A model generated the notes under the pieces. The model did no database searches. It saw only the letters and a list, made by a program, of their open reading frames with translations, and was not told where the DNA came from. From Oscillospiraceae bacterium (GTDB lineage: Bacteria > Bacillota > Clostridia > Oscillospirales > Ruminococcaceae): DNA of 49,089 bases. The DNA lies in contig JAFTVU010000005.1 of the NCBI GenBank assembly GCA_017465665.1, forward strand, positions 1 to 49,089, given 5' to 3'. This document shows positions 25,037-33,315 of the stretch, in pieces. The position numbers were made by a program, and so were the translations under genes. The stretch's first letter is position 1; each line of letters starts with the position of its first letter.

Positions 25037-25474
25037 TTATACTGCAAGTCTGCTCAGACCTTCGTGAGCGAATTCGATGGATTCGATAGCAACTTCTGCG
25101 CCAAGACCATTGAGGTCGGGACCTGTGTACTTAGTCGGCCAAGCGTTGATAAGCTGCCAGGATGCAACGATAGCATCGGAGTCATCATAAAGATTGATTA
25201 CGATAGTCTTTCTGGTGAGGTTTCCTGTAAAGGTCTCCTCAACCCAGGGATAGAACTCGTTCTCATCGATAACACCACGCTTGAATGTGATGTTGCTGTA
25301 CTTAACCAGACCGGGCTGCTTGCGGGGTGTGTTTACCGCAGCGTCACCCTCTCTGTATTCGATAACATCAATTGTTGCATCAAAACCGGTTACTTCGTTA
25401 AAGCCAGCGACCATCACGCCGTCGATCTCTACCTTAAACCGGTAATTTTTATATGGGTACTGCTCAAGTGCCAT
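25037..25474 (-). CDS. CIS inner tube protein (gp19-like)
   Basis: 145 residues, full length for the T4 gp19/Pvc1 family. Y-P-Y-K-N-Y-R-F-K-V-E-I-D-G is the typical first strand, V-A-G-F-N-E-V-T-G-F the following loop, and I-N-L-Y-D-D and W-Q-L-I-N-A-W-P-T-K-Y the strands that stack hexameric rings. AAAGGA lies 9 bases before the ATG. It follows the sheath gene by 38 bases and precedes a stem-loop that may raise its message level. It should polymerise into the tube expelled on contraction. Confidence 0.95.
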   Translation of the reverse strand: MALEQYPYKNYRFKVEIDGVMVAGFNEVTGFDATIDVIEYREGDAAVNTPRKQPGLVKYSNITFKRGVIDENEFYPWVEETFTGNLTRKTIVINLYDDSDAIVASWQLINAWPTKYTGPDLNGLGAEVAIESIEFAHEGLSRLAV

Positions 25475-25512
25475 TTATGATCATCCTTTCGTTAGTAAGA
25501 GTGTATGTTTTA

Positions 25513-27237
25513 TTACTGGTCAGCAGTCTTCTGAGTCAGTCTGAAGATAACGAATTCAGCGGGTTTAACGGGAGCAACACCGATCACGCATACAAGTCTG
25601 CCGTTGTCGATGTCGTCCTTGGACATTGTGTTCTCGCCGATGTCAACAAAGAATGCCTCACTCTCGGAACCGCCTGCAAATGCGCCGCTCTTCCACATGT
25701 TGGAGAGGAATACTTCGATAGTTCTTCTTACTCTCAGCCACAGAACGTTATCGTTAGGCTCGAATACTACCCAGTTGGTGTTAGCCTTGATAGACTCTTC
25801 GAGGAAGATAAACAGACGCTTAACGTTGATGTACTTCCACTGAGCGTTGGAGCTGAGTGTTCTTGCGCCCCATACTCTGATACCCTGACCGGGGAAGCTT
25901 CTGATGAGGTTTACGCCCTTGGGATTCAGGATATCCTGCTCACGTGTGTTGTAGCTTACGTCAAGACCTACACATGCGCTTACTACCTCGTTAGCGGGAG
26001 CCTTCCATACACCTCTTGCGTTATCGGTTCTTGCATAGATACCTGCAACGGAGCCGGAGGGAGGTACTGCTGCTGTATTCTTGGTAAGAGGATCGAATAC
26101 CTTTACCCAGGGATGATACATAGCTGCACTTGCGGAATCAAAAATGTTTCTGTGGTTAAGGATATCGTCAACAGCTGTTACATCTCTTGCGATGTCGAGA
26201 ATAGCAAATCTGCTGCCCATATTCTCGCAGTGAGAGATGAGGCTCATCTGTACATTTGCGTCTGTAACGCCGGGAACAGCCATGATGCTTACAACATTGT
26301 TGTCGATAAAGGACTGGATACCTGTGCGGTTGCCGGGACCCTTATCCTCGCCGATAAAGTCAGCTGCGCTGAGCGCTGCTGCAGTACCGTTTGTACCGCC
26401 GAACAGGTTGATAACTACCTCTCCGCCCTGCTTGTTGCCTGTGAACAACTCATAAACGGATACGGGAGTCTCAGGAACGTTGACACTTGCAACTACAAGA
26501 TCGCTCTTAGCCAGCTTCTGAGTAATGAAGTCAGCGGAGTTTGTGTTGAGAGAAACGTACTGATACTGCTCGATCTGACCATCGTATGCGATCTCGATAT
26601 CAGCCTCCAGAGTGGAGATGATCTTCTTGGGAACGAGTGTTGTATCAACAACGCTCTCCTCAAACGCATCACGCAGAGTGATCATGTCGCCGTCAATGGA
26701 AGTGATCACGTTTTCAACGTACTTCTTGCCATCGGAGAAAGCGATGAGATCGCCTGCTGTAAGGCCGGAAGCGTTCTTAACCTGATACTTTGTAACATTG
26801 CCGCTGTTATTTACAGCAAGGATCTGTGTTTTGAACTTGCTGGAGGGAACGACCTTGATGCTGATCTTGTTGCCCCATGCGCCGGGATCCTTAGCGTAGA
26901 TTACAACCGGAGCGGATTCAGTGTCCTCGACGTTGCCGGCATAAGCCGCATCGGAAGGAACTACACGCTTGATATAGCAGCGTGCGCCACCGTTTGCGAA
27001 GAACTGATTTACGGAGTAAGCAAGATAGCGGTACTCGCCGAACTCAAGCTCGGAAAGGTATCCGCCGAACACTCTTACAAACTCAGAGAAGTTTGTAATG
27101 AGAACGGGGGCACCGTCCTTGGGACCCTTTTCGGCAACGCCGATAAAGCCTGCTGTGCTGGTGCTTACGCCTTCCATAGGAACGGAACCTGAATCGAATT
27201 CCTCAACATAAACGCCCGGAGATAAATATTCTGCCAT
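25513..27237 (-). CDS. CIS contractile sheath protein
   Basis: 574 residues. Y-L-S-P-G-V-Y-V-E-E-F-D-S-G at the N-terminus, A-G-F-I-G-V-A-E-K-G-P, F-G-G-Y and the C-terminal sheath domain (V-W-G-A-R-T-L-S, Y-I-N-V-K-R-L-F-I-F-L-E, F-E-P-N-D, L-W-L-R-V-R-R) are classic tail-sheath features. There is a single sheath gene; PVC and Afp have three. The ATG at 27237 follows an A-rich run (GATCAAAAAA) with no clear Shine-Dalgarno sequence, odd for what should be an abundant protein. A long rightward open frame over the same bases is a codon-bias shadow. Confidence 0.96.
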   Translation of the reverse strand: MAEYLSPGVYVEEFDSGSVPMEGVSTSTAGFIGVAEKGPKDGAPVLITNFSEFVRVFGGYLSELEFGEYRYLAYSVNQFFANGGARCYIKRVVPSDAAYAGNVEDTESAPVVIYAKDPGAWGNKISIKVVPSSKFKTQILAVNNSGNVTKYQVKNASGLTAGDLIAFSDGKKYVENVITSIDGDMITLRDAFEESVVDTTLVPKKIISTLEADIEIAYDGQIEQYQYVSLNTNSADFITQKLAKSDLVVASVNVPETPVSVYELFTGNKQGGEVVINLFGGTNGTAAALSAADFIGEDKGPGNRTGIQSFIDNNVVSIMAVPGVTDANVQMSLISHCENMGSRFAILDIARDVTAVDDILNHRNIFDSASAAMYHPWVKVFDPLTKNTAAVPPSGSVAGIYARTDNARGVWKAPANEVVSACVGLDVSYNTREQDILNPKGVNLIRSFPGQGIRVWGARTLSSNAQWKYINVKRLFIFLEESIKANTNWVVFEPNDNVLWLRVRRTIEVFLSNMWKSGAFAGGSESEAFFVDIGENTMSKDDIDNGRLVCVIGVAPVKPAEFVIFRLTQKTADQ

Positions 27238-27265
27238 TTTTTTGATCTAACGCCTGATATCGACG

Positions 27266-27745
27266 TTAAACCTGTTCACCCCTTTCAGAAGTATTTAAAA
27301 TTTCATTTAAGTCAATTTGTCCGCTGTAGATCGCCTTCAGAAGCGACTTTGAATAGAAATCCATTGTCAGCATATTGTAAGCGAGCGTCCTGCGGATCAG
27401 ATCGGACGCTTCCGAGGTGTTGCTCTTTACGAGCGATGCGGGAAGAAGCCCGTAGGTCTTGAACATTATCTGTCCACGGCCTGCACCATCGGAAAGATTT
27501 ATTTCAAAGCTGCCGATCTTGATGATGTAATTTATCTTCAGAAGCAACTCAGAAATACTGTTGATCATGTCCTCCTCTGCTTTTGCAGGGAGAACGGAGT
27601 AGTAAGAGAACACTTCGTCGTCTTCCAGCTTAAGGAAAGAGGTCCATGATGTGTTTTCTCCGTCTACGTCTAGCTTGAAGGAGTCCTCGCCCTCGAGGTA
27701 CCTCCAGCCGTACTCGTCAAGTACGGTCTTTATCAGCGTCTTCAT
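27266..27745 (-). CDS. Small CIS-operon protein, possibly YbjN/secretion-chaperone-like
   Basis: About 159 residues from the ATG at 27745, with AGGAGG 9 bases upstream and 29 bases of overlap with the gene before it. V-L-D-E-Y-G-W-R-Y, a strand pattern with W-T-S-F-L-K-L-E-D-D, then a helix-strand series ending S-L-L-K-A-I-Y-S-G-Q-I-D-L-N-E-I-L resemble the YbjN/type III chaperone fold; this is fold-level impression only. It directly precedes the sheath gene, so it may help sheath or tube subunits stay soluble before assembly. Confidence 0.6.
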   Translation of the reverse strand: MKTLIKTVLDEYGWRYLEGEDSFKLDVDGENTSWTSFLKLEDDEVFSYYSVLPAKAEEDMINSISELLLKINYIIKIGSFEINLSDGAGRGQIMFKTYGLLPASLVKSNTSEASDLIRRTLAYNMLTMDFYSKSLLKAIYSGQIDLNEILNTSERGEQV

Positions 27746-28553
27746 AGTTGTCATCCTCCTGTTCATCGATGTCGTACATTTCTTCTTCGTCATCGTTGCG
27801 TCTTCTCAACAGAAAGTCGAAGTAGCTGTCGCTGCGGCTGATGTTGTTTTGATTTATCGCATTGATCCTGCTGCGTATATGCAGTTCAGTTTTCAGTCGC
27901 ATCTGCTCGCTCCTGCGGGCGTTAGATTCTGCGATATCCGCTATGTGATCAAGCTCAGTCTCATGATTTTCGCCTGCGACATCTTTCAGTGATCTTGCGG
28001 TCTTGGCAATCTCCTTGTCGGGAAGATCAGTCAGCCTTGACAGCTTATCAGCGATAAGCCCCTTGCTCTCCATGTCGAATTTGTCATCGGTCGCAGAATA
28101 GCGCACCATATCAGTTGTAAGACGTTTATCTACCGCTTCGGTCTTAACGTTAAATGTCTGATGTGGCCTTGTCAGGGAAAGATCTGAATTCATGTGCGTA
28201 TGCGTCGAACGGTAATGTCTTATGGGATCATCGTGATACATCTCGCGTCCTTTGGGGTTTACCGTGATGACGGTTTCGTCTGTTTCGGCGTCATATCCGA
28301 TATATGCGGTGTCGATGTCGTTCATGTTTATTTTAGCAGAAAACTCGGTCGCAACATCTTCGGGTGCTCCTGTGAGTTCCGGAGAGAAGTCCCTTATCGT
28401 GGTATTCCTGACATAATCGGAACGCTTTCGGGCAGTGCCCCTCAGTTGTTTGAGCAAAGCAGAATTGCTTTCTGACTGAGTGGATTCTGTGCTGTTTTTC
28501 TTGTCAGTGTTCTTCTGCTCTTTGTCAGATTTTGCATAAGAAATTCTTTCCAT
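27717..28553 (-). CDS. Polar protein of unknown function, first gene of the leftward CIS operon
   Basis: 278 residues, very hydrophilic, starting at 28553 with GAGGG a few bases upstream. The first 35 residues are Lys/Ser/Gln-rich. The middle holds Y-I-G-Y-D-A-E-T-D-E-T-V-I-T-V-N-P (a short beta hairpin) and H-Y-R-S-T-H-T-H; the end is strongly acidic (D-D-E-E-E-M-Y-D-I-D-E-Q-E-D-D). No signal or membrane helix is present. I know no family. The acidic tail and position before a possible chaperone suggest an assembly or regulatory role; this is a guess. Confidence 0.65.
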   Translation of the reverse strand: MERISYAKSDKEQKNTDKKNSTESTQSESNSALLKQLRGTARKRSDYVRNTTIRDFSPELTGAPEDVATEFSAKINMNDIDTAYIGYDAETDETVITVNPKGREMYHDDPIRHYRSTHTHMNSDLSLTRPHQTFNVKTEAVDKRLTTDMVRYSATDDKFDMESKGLIADKLSRLTDLPDKEIAKTARSLKDVAGENHETELDHIADIAESNARRSEQMRLKTELHIRSRINAINQNNISRSDSYFDFLLRRRNDDEEEMYDIDEQEDDNYEDADKDRT

Positions 28554-28838
28554 TTTCCCTCTTTTCTTATACAGCCGAATGCCTGAAATTAGGCGTATAA
28601 TCTTGAAATAATTATATCATGAAGACGGAATTTTTGTAAAGTCGATTTGTCATTATGTTGACATAGAATTGTCAACAATGTTTTTTTTGAAGGTTTGTTT
28701 AAAGTGATGTTTTTGGTCGGAATACGTTTTTTTTACTTTTATTTTGTAGACGATTATTTTAAAAAATGCTATAATACGGGTAATTATATAATCAATGAAT
28801 ATCATTTATTGACATGATAACCGAACGGAGGAACCGAC
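28554..28838. promoter_or_regulatory. Shared control region of the two CIS operons
   Basis: Leftward promoter: TTTACA (28635-28640), 18 bases, TATAAT (28611-28616) with an extended TG. Rightward promoter: a weaker TAGACG (28747-28752), 17 bases, TATAAT (28770-28775). Between them lie three 11-bp-phased hexamers: TTGTCA (28647-28652), TTGACA (28658-28663) and TTGTCA (28669-28674). The first 22 bases (28645-28666) match 6619-6640 in 21 positions. The second and third hexamers also form an inverted repeat with a 6-base centre. The array sits just upstream of the leftward -35 and about 75 bases before the rightward one, so it can act on either. The rest is AT-rich with runs of T. Confidence 0.65.
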
Positions 28839-29198
28839 ATGAGCTTTCAGACTGAATACAAATTCATACTTCCCAAGGGATATATCGATCCTGACGGAGT
28901 TGTCCACAATGAGGGTGTTATGAGACTTGCTACTGCGGCAGATGAAATAATACCGCTAAAGGATCCAAGAGTTCAGCAGAATCCGGGATATCTCACGATA
29001 ATCCTGCTCTCCAGAGTCATTGTCAGCCTTGGCAGCCTGCCTATCGTTGACACGAGAGTAGTAGAAAAGCTGTTCACTGCCGATCTTGCGTTTCTGCAGA
29101 GCTTTTATCAGGAGATAAACGGAGCTTCTGTTCCGGAAATAAGCTGTGTATGTCCCCAGTGCGGAAGACAGTTCCGTGCACCTGTTGTTTTTGAGTGA
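28839..29198 (+). CDS. Baseplate hub assembly chaperone-like protein with a Cys cluster
   Basis: 119 residues; GGAGG lies just upstream of the ATG. Y-K-F-I-L-P-K-G-Y-I-D-P-D-G, G-V-M-R-L-A-T-A-A-D-E-I, D-P-R-V-Q-Q-N-P-G-Y and L-S-R-V-I matches the small protein I recall next to the hub genes in CIS clusters, related to T4 baseplate hub assembly chaperones. The C-terminus carries C-V-C-P-Q-C (103-108), possibly half a zinc site. It is first in the rightward operon and probably helps fold tube or hub subunits rather than being part of the finished particle. Confidence 0.75.
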   Translation: MSFQTEYKFILPKGYIDPDGVVHNEGVMRLATAADEIIPLKDPRVQQNPGYLTIILLSRVIVSLGSLPIVDTRVVEKLFTADLAFLQSFYQEINGASVPEISCVCPQCGRQFRAPVVFE

Positions 29199-29210
29199 TG
29201 AGGTGATCCT

Positions 29211-29402
29211 ATGATAAAAGGATATCCTGCCGATAAGATCTATGAAGAAGTTGCGTTTATCGCATACTATTTCCACTGGTCGTATGAATCTATTATGAAT
29301 ATGGAGCATGAGGAGCGCCTTCGCTGGTGTGCGGAGATCTCCAAGATCAACAAGCGCCTTAACGGCGAGAGTGAAAAGAAGAACATCTTTGATGTGACAT
29401 AA
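29211..29402 (+). CDS. Small DUF6760-like CIS protein
   Basis: 63 residues; AGGTGA sits just before the ATG, 12 bases after the previous stop. G-Y-P-A-D-K-I-Y-E-E-V-A-F-I-A-Y-Y-F-H-W-S-Y-E is, as I recall, typical of the short DUF6760 family that follows the hub chaperone gene in other CIS clusters, similar in size and position to tail assembly proteins whose C-terminal part contacts the hub. W-S and the R-W-C-A-E-I motif are conserved features. The precise role is unknown. Confidence 0.7.
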   Translation: MIKGYPADKIYEEVAFIAYYFHWSYESIMNMEHEERLRWCAEISKINKRLNGESEKKNIFDVT

Positions 29403-29414
29403 GGAGAGAGCGTT

Positions 29415-30041
29415 TTGGATAAGAAAATGCACGATATGTTCATTAAGAACAGTTATCCGTATCCCGGATACAATTTCTGTATGTTTCTTGACGGAGTGAA
29501 GATCGGCTTCAAATCCATAAGCGGACTGACGCTGACAAAAGATAAGTTCGAGCCGTTTCACGAAGGCGGCGACAACAATAATATACATATCCATCGCGAT
29601 AGCAGGACCGATGCAAATCGGCTTGTGCTGACCAAGGGACTGGGCTTTTTCAATCCCGCAAAATTCCTGCCCAAGATCCATGTTATGCTTCTGCTCGTTT
29701 ATGACGCAGATATGAAGAAACCTATTCATGCGTATGCGTTTTCTCCGGGATATGTGGAGAATATTTCAGTGTCGGATTTCAATGCGACCGAGTCTTCTGT
29801 GATAATCGATACTATAGAGATATTATATGATTTTGCTATAGAGATCGACCTTACAGGAAGAACCACTCCCGTGATGTATGCGCAGATGATGGAAGCCGAA
29901 GCAGAGGAAGCCGCATATTCGCTGGACCGTCAGAACCGTACGGTAAGTGAAATAGCACGCCACAATGCCGAAGTGCGCATGAACAAACGGAAAAAGACAG
30001 CGCCGCACGATGAAAGTGTGACGGATTCTATTGAATACTGA
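29415..30041 (+). CDS. Second tube-like protein (tube initiator), with a C-terminal extension
   Basis: 208 residues with a TTG start; AAGGAG lies 8 bases upstream. Y-P-Y-P-G-Y-N-F-C-M-F-L-D-G-V-K and F-K-S-I-S-G-L align with the first strands of the gp19-like tube protein encoded at 25037, but the core differs and a charged helical tail of about 60 residues follows (E-A-E-E-A-A-Y, H-N-A-E-V-R-M-N-K-R-K-K). Afp5/Pvc5-type proteins form the first tube layer on the hub, and its place beside hub and spike genes suggests the same. Confidence 0.82.
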   Translation: MDKKMHDMFIKNSYPYPGYNFCMFLDGVKIGFKSISGLTLTKDKFEPFHEGGDNNNIHIHRDSRTDANRLVLTKGLGFFNPAKFLPKIHVMLLLVYDADMKKPIHAYAFSPGYVENISVSDFNATESSVIIDTIEILYDFAIEIDLTGRTTPVMYAQMMEAEAEEAAYSLDRQNRTVSEIARHNAEVRMNKRKKTAPHDESVTDSIEY

Positions 30042-30052
30042 GAGGTAAAACG

Positions 30053-31153
30053 ATGGCAAAGTACAGCTACCAACAGCTGAAAAGTAAATATAACGGCTTT
30101 ATTGATGGCTGTGCCGAGATCGACATCGAAGGCTTCGATGTGATGGACAAATTCGTGGTGAAGGGGCTTACGGTACAGCTTACCGCCCAGTACGAAGCCA
30201 GCTATGCACAGTTCACCGTGTTTGAGGGCTTTGTCCGTGACGGAGATGGCTATGCTATGGATCCGACACTTGCCCGAAAACTGAAAACAGGTAGTGCAGT
30301 GTGCATTTCACTCGGCTACGGAGACAGCATATCAGAGGTGTTTGAGGGATATATAGATTCAGTGCAGGTCGAATACAGCTACGGTTATGGATTTTCCATA
30401 ACGGTCACCTGCCTTGACGGCAAGGGCATGATGATGAACAGCTATCGTTCTGAGATAAAGACAAACCGAAAAAGATACAGTGATGCGGTCAGGGATACGC
30501 TTGGACGATACAGCGATGTGATATCGGGTTCCAGAATAGAGCCGACTGACGATCTCGAGTTGCCTTTTTCACAGCTCAATGAGAGCGATTATGATTTCGT
30601 TGTAAGACTTGCCAAGCGCGTCAATTACGGATTTTACATTTTAAAGGGCAAGGCATACTTCGTTCCGTGGGGCAGCGACAGGACAGAGCTTATTACCATT
30701 TCTCCCGAAGCGGATATAATCAGCTTTTCGATGGAGAGCAGCCTCAGACGAAGGTTTTCAAAGGTCACGGTAGTGAGTAATGACGAAAAGGATGAAAAGA
30801 ACCGCATAACAGGAACGGCAAGTTCTGTTACCGCACTTGAAAGCGGAGGAATGTCGGGTGGCTCTGCGAGAGCAGTGACGTCTGATATGACAAAAACGAT
30901 AGTGGATCCCTCAGCTACTACAGGCGAGATAGCACGCACCATCGCACAGGCAGAGCTTGACAGGCAGTCATACGCTTCGGTAGAGGGAAATGTGGAGATA
31001 GGCGGAATGCCTGAGCTTTTCCCGGGTGCATTCATGAAACTGAGCGGATTTGGAAGCAGCTTTGAAAAAAGCTATTATATTAAAAAGGTCATTCACAGGC
31101 TCGTCGGCGACAGATTCACGACTGCCGTTGAGTTGGGAGGCAACATCGTATGA
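30053..31153 (+). CDS. gp27-like hub protein (late control D family)
   Basis: 366 residues; GAGAGG lies 7 bases before the ATG. Y-E-A-S-Y-A-Q-F-T-V-F, G-S-A-V-C-I-S-L-G-Y-G, E-G-Y-I-D-S-V and Q-L-N-E-S-D-Y-D-F-V-V-R-L-A-K-R match phage late control gene D/T4 gp27. The C-terminus (A-E-L-D-R-Q-S-Y-A-S-V-E-G) is typical too. The trimer forms the hub on which the spike sits. It overlaps the spike gene by 4 bases (ATGA). In PVC, hub and spike are one VgrG-like chain; here they are separate. Confidence 0.88.
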   Translation: MAKYSYQQLKSKYNGFIDGCAEIDIEGFDVMDKFVVKGLTVQLTAQYEASYAQFTVFEGFVRDGDGYAMDPTLARKLKTGSAVCISLGYGDSISEVFEGYIDSVQVEYSYGYGFSITVTCLDGKGMMMNSYRSEIKTNRKRYSDAVRDTLGRYSDVISGSRIEPTDDLELPFSQLNESDYDFVVRLAKRVNYGFYILKGKAYFVPWGSDRTELITISPEADIISFSMESSLRRRFSKVTVVSNDEKDEKNRITGTASSVTALESGGMSGGSARAVTSDMTKTIVDPSATTGEIARTIAQAELDRQSYASVEGNVEIGGMPELFPGAFMKLSGFGSSFEKSYYIKKVIHRLVGDRFTTAVELGGNIV

Positions 31154-31893
31154 GCTTATTCGATTATATGGAAAACGGACTCGAGGACAGAAGACCGCTT
31201 TACAGCGGTGTTTGTCCTGCAGTCGTCACAAATATAAACGATCCCGAAAATCTTGGCAGGGTCAAAGTAAAGCTGCTCAATCTTGACATTCCCGATTATG
31301 AAACAGATTTTATCCGTGTCGCCACTCCGATGAGTGGCTCGCAGTGGGGCATGCTGTTTTTCCCCGAGGTCGGTGACGAGGTGCTTGTGGCATTTGCGTG
31401 TGGCGATATATCCAGAGCTTATGTCATCGGCTCGCTGTGGAACAAGAATTTCAAGCCCCCCGTAAGTATCACTGAGGAAAATCCCATCCGTATGATACAG
31501 ACACGAAGCGGTCATAAGCTGGTGTTTGATGATACTGACGGCAAGGAGCATATCGACATCGAAACAAAGGACGGACTTCTGGTAAGTCTTGACGATGAGA
31601 AAAAAACGATACTGGTATCGGATGACGGAAAAAAGAACTTTATCAAGATCGATTCCGCAAACGGTACTATAACCATAGAAGCAGAAAACAAAGTGGTGAT
31701 CAGCGCAGGCTCCACGGTACTCAGGATGGAGGGCAGCGGCAGTATGTCGGTATCATCGGACACATCTATGAAGATGAAGTCCTCAAAGATCACTGTTGAC
31801 GGTGATAGTACTGAGGTCAAGGCAGGCGGCTCACTGAAGCTCAGTTCGGGCGGTCAGGCGTCACTGAAGGCTTCGGTAGTGAAGCTCAACTAA
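31150..31893 (+). CDS. gp5-like spike protein (OB fold and beta-helix)
   Basis: 247 residues, starting in the ATGA overlap with the hub gene. P-A-V-V-T-N-I-N-D-P-E-N-L-G-R-V-K-V is the usual OB-fold start of gp5/VgrG spikes; W-G-M-L-F-F-P-E-V-G-D-E-V-L-V-A-F and Y-V-I-G-S-L-W-N complete it. From about residue 110 a run of short strands (K-H-I-D-I-E-T-K-D, G-T-I-T-I-E-A, S-M-K-M-K-S-S-K-I-T-V-D) fits the trimeric beta-helix needle. No effector domain is attached. The PAAR-like tip is encoded at 38751. Confidence 0.9.
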   Translation: MSLFDYMENGLEDRRPLYSGVCPAVVTNINDPENLGRVKVKLLNLDIPDYETDFIRVATPMSGSQWGMLFFPEVGDEVLVAFACGDISRAYVIGSLWNKNFKPPVSITEENPIRMIQTRSGHKLVFDDTDGKEHIDIETKDGLLVSLDDEKKTILVSDDGKKNFIKIDSANGTITIEAENKVVISAGSTVLRMEGSGSMSVSSDTSMKMKSSKITVDGDSTEVKAGGSLKLSSGGQASLKASVVKLN

Positions 31894-31918
31894 ATCATGC
31901 AAAAGGCGGTGAACAAAG

Positions 31919-33304
31919 GTGTTTGACCAGGTGTTCAGACGAATAGAAGGCTTTTTTAAATCTCTGTTCAGTAGGGTATCTGTAAGGTTCTCAAAAATAA
32001 AAAGACTTCCTCTTCTTATTGGCAAAAAGGCGAAGGATATCCTCAAAGGCATAGTAGATTTCATAGTCAACAAGCCATCACAGCTCAGTGATTATGTTCG
32101 CATAGGCGGAGCTTATGTAGCTAAGCGTGCTTTACTTGGAACGATCCTTGCGGTTGCTGTGATAATAATGCTCGTGGTGTGGCTGGTGATCCCGTGTCTT
32201 TCCCGTACATTCTTTACTGTGAAGCTCGTGGTAAATACTCCTGAGTTCCATACGGCAAGCGGTAATGCGGAGGTGTATACCGAAAACGGAGAGCTCTTGT
32301 ATCGCGGAAAGCTGGAAAACGGAGCGGCACAGGGCGACGGCAGACTTTATGACGGTTTCCTTGTATATCAGGGCAAGTTTGCCGCAAATGAATACGAGGG
32401 TAACGGTAAGCTTTACTGTGCAGAGGATATACTTTTGTACGAAGGCGAGTTTTCAAAGAGTCTGTACAATGGCAGCGGCAAGTTGTATTATCCTAACGGT
32501 CAGCTGAAGGTATCGGGAACATTCGTGGCAGGCAAGCTTGAGGGTGAGTCTACAATATACGATGAAAATGGAATGATACTTTACAGCGGAAATATCTCAG
32601 CTGATAATTACAATGGCAAGGGAACACTTTATCAGAACGGCGAGCTGTACTATCAGGGCGATTTTCTGAATTCGGAAATGACAGGCACAGGTACTCTTTA
32701 TTCCAACGGAGAGATATTGTACACAGGCGGTATTGTAAAAGGTGTTTACAATGGTAGTGGTACATTATATAAGAACAAGGATGGAATGCGTGTAGAGGGC
32801 GAATTCAAGGACGGTGCCGCCAACGGAACGGCAAGTGTATATGCCCCTAACGGTGAATGTCTTTACACAGGTGTTATGGTGGACGGAGAGATTAGCTATA
32901 TAAGCTATGTTTCGTCTACACGAGCTCTTGTGGAACAATGCTTTACCGAAAATGCGGCAGTAAGAAGCATCGGAGATATGGAGATGCTGTATTACAGTGC
33001 GCTGGGTACAGGGTTCCTGTTTGATGCCGACGGAAGAATTGATCGTATTCTGTTCAACGGCAATCAGAAGCTGTACGGCGTAAGTGCGGGTGTTAATTCA
33101 AATACATTACAGCTGCCCGCCGGCTGGGGAAGATACAGCGAATATGAATACATACCCACATCAACCGAAAAAGTTATAATGAACTATCTTGGTGAAAATG
33201 CCTCAGATAGGCTTACATCAGTGAAGTATATAAATGACAGTATGTTTATAAAGCTTTGTTGCAGTAACGGAAAGGTACTGTTTTATGAGATTGGTGCTGT
33301 CTGA
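31919..33304 (+). CDS. Membrane-anchored MORN-repeat protein
   Basis: 461 residues with a GTG start; AAAGGCGG lies about 9 bases upstream. An amphipathic basic N-terminus (G-F-F-K-S-L-F-S) leads to one strong membrane helix at about 78-100. From about 115 to 330 there are eight or nine MORN-type repeats of about 23 residues (Y-N-G-S-G-K-L-Y, Y-N-G-K-G-T-L-Y, G-T-G-T-L-Y). The remaining 130 residues are unrecognised. MORN repeats make elongated beta solenoids that bind proteins or lipids; by topology they should lie outside the membrane. It sits directly after the spike gene, so a docking role in the envelope is plausible. Confidence 0.8.
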   Translation: MFDQVFRRIEGFFKSLFSRVSVRFSKIKRLPLLIGKKAKDILKGIVDFIVNKPSQLSDYVRIGGAYVAKRALLGTILAVAVIIMLVVWLVIPCLSRTFFTVKLVVNTPEFHTASGNAEVYTENGELLYRGKLENGAAQGDGRLYDGFLVYQGKFAANEYEGNGKLYCAEDILLYEGEFSKSLYNGSGKLYYPNGQLKVSGTFVAGKLEGESTIYDENGMILYSGNISADNYNGKGTLYQNGELYYQGDFLNSEMTGTGTLYSNGEILYTGGIVKGVYNGSGTLYKNKDGMRVEGEFKDGAANGTASVYAPNGECLYTGVMVDGEISYISYVSSTRALVEQCFTENAAVRSIGDMEMLYYSALGTGFLFDADGRIDRILFNGNQKLYGVSAGVNSNTLQLPAGWGRYSEYEYIPTSTEKVIMNYLGENASDRLTSVKYINDSMFIKLCCSNGKVLFYEIGAV

Positions 33305-33315
33305 TCGGAGGGAAA

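Noticed and set aside
25453-27192. A 579-codon rightward open frame lying over the sheath gene
   Set aside because: It is fully antisense to an unmistakable sheath protein, its translation is Cys-rich with no known motif, and it arises from the codon bias of the real gene. No ribosome site supports it.
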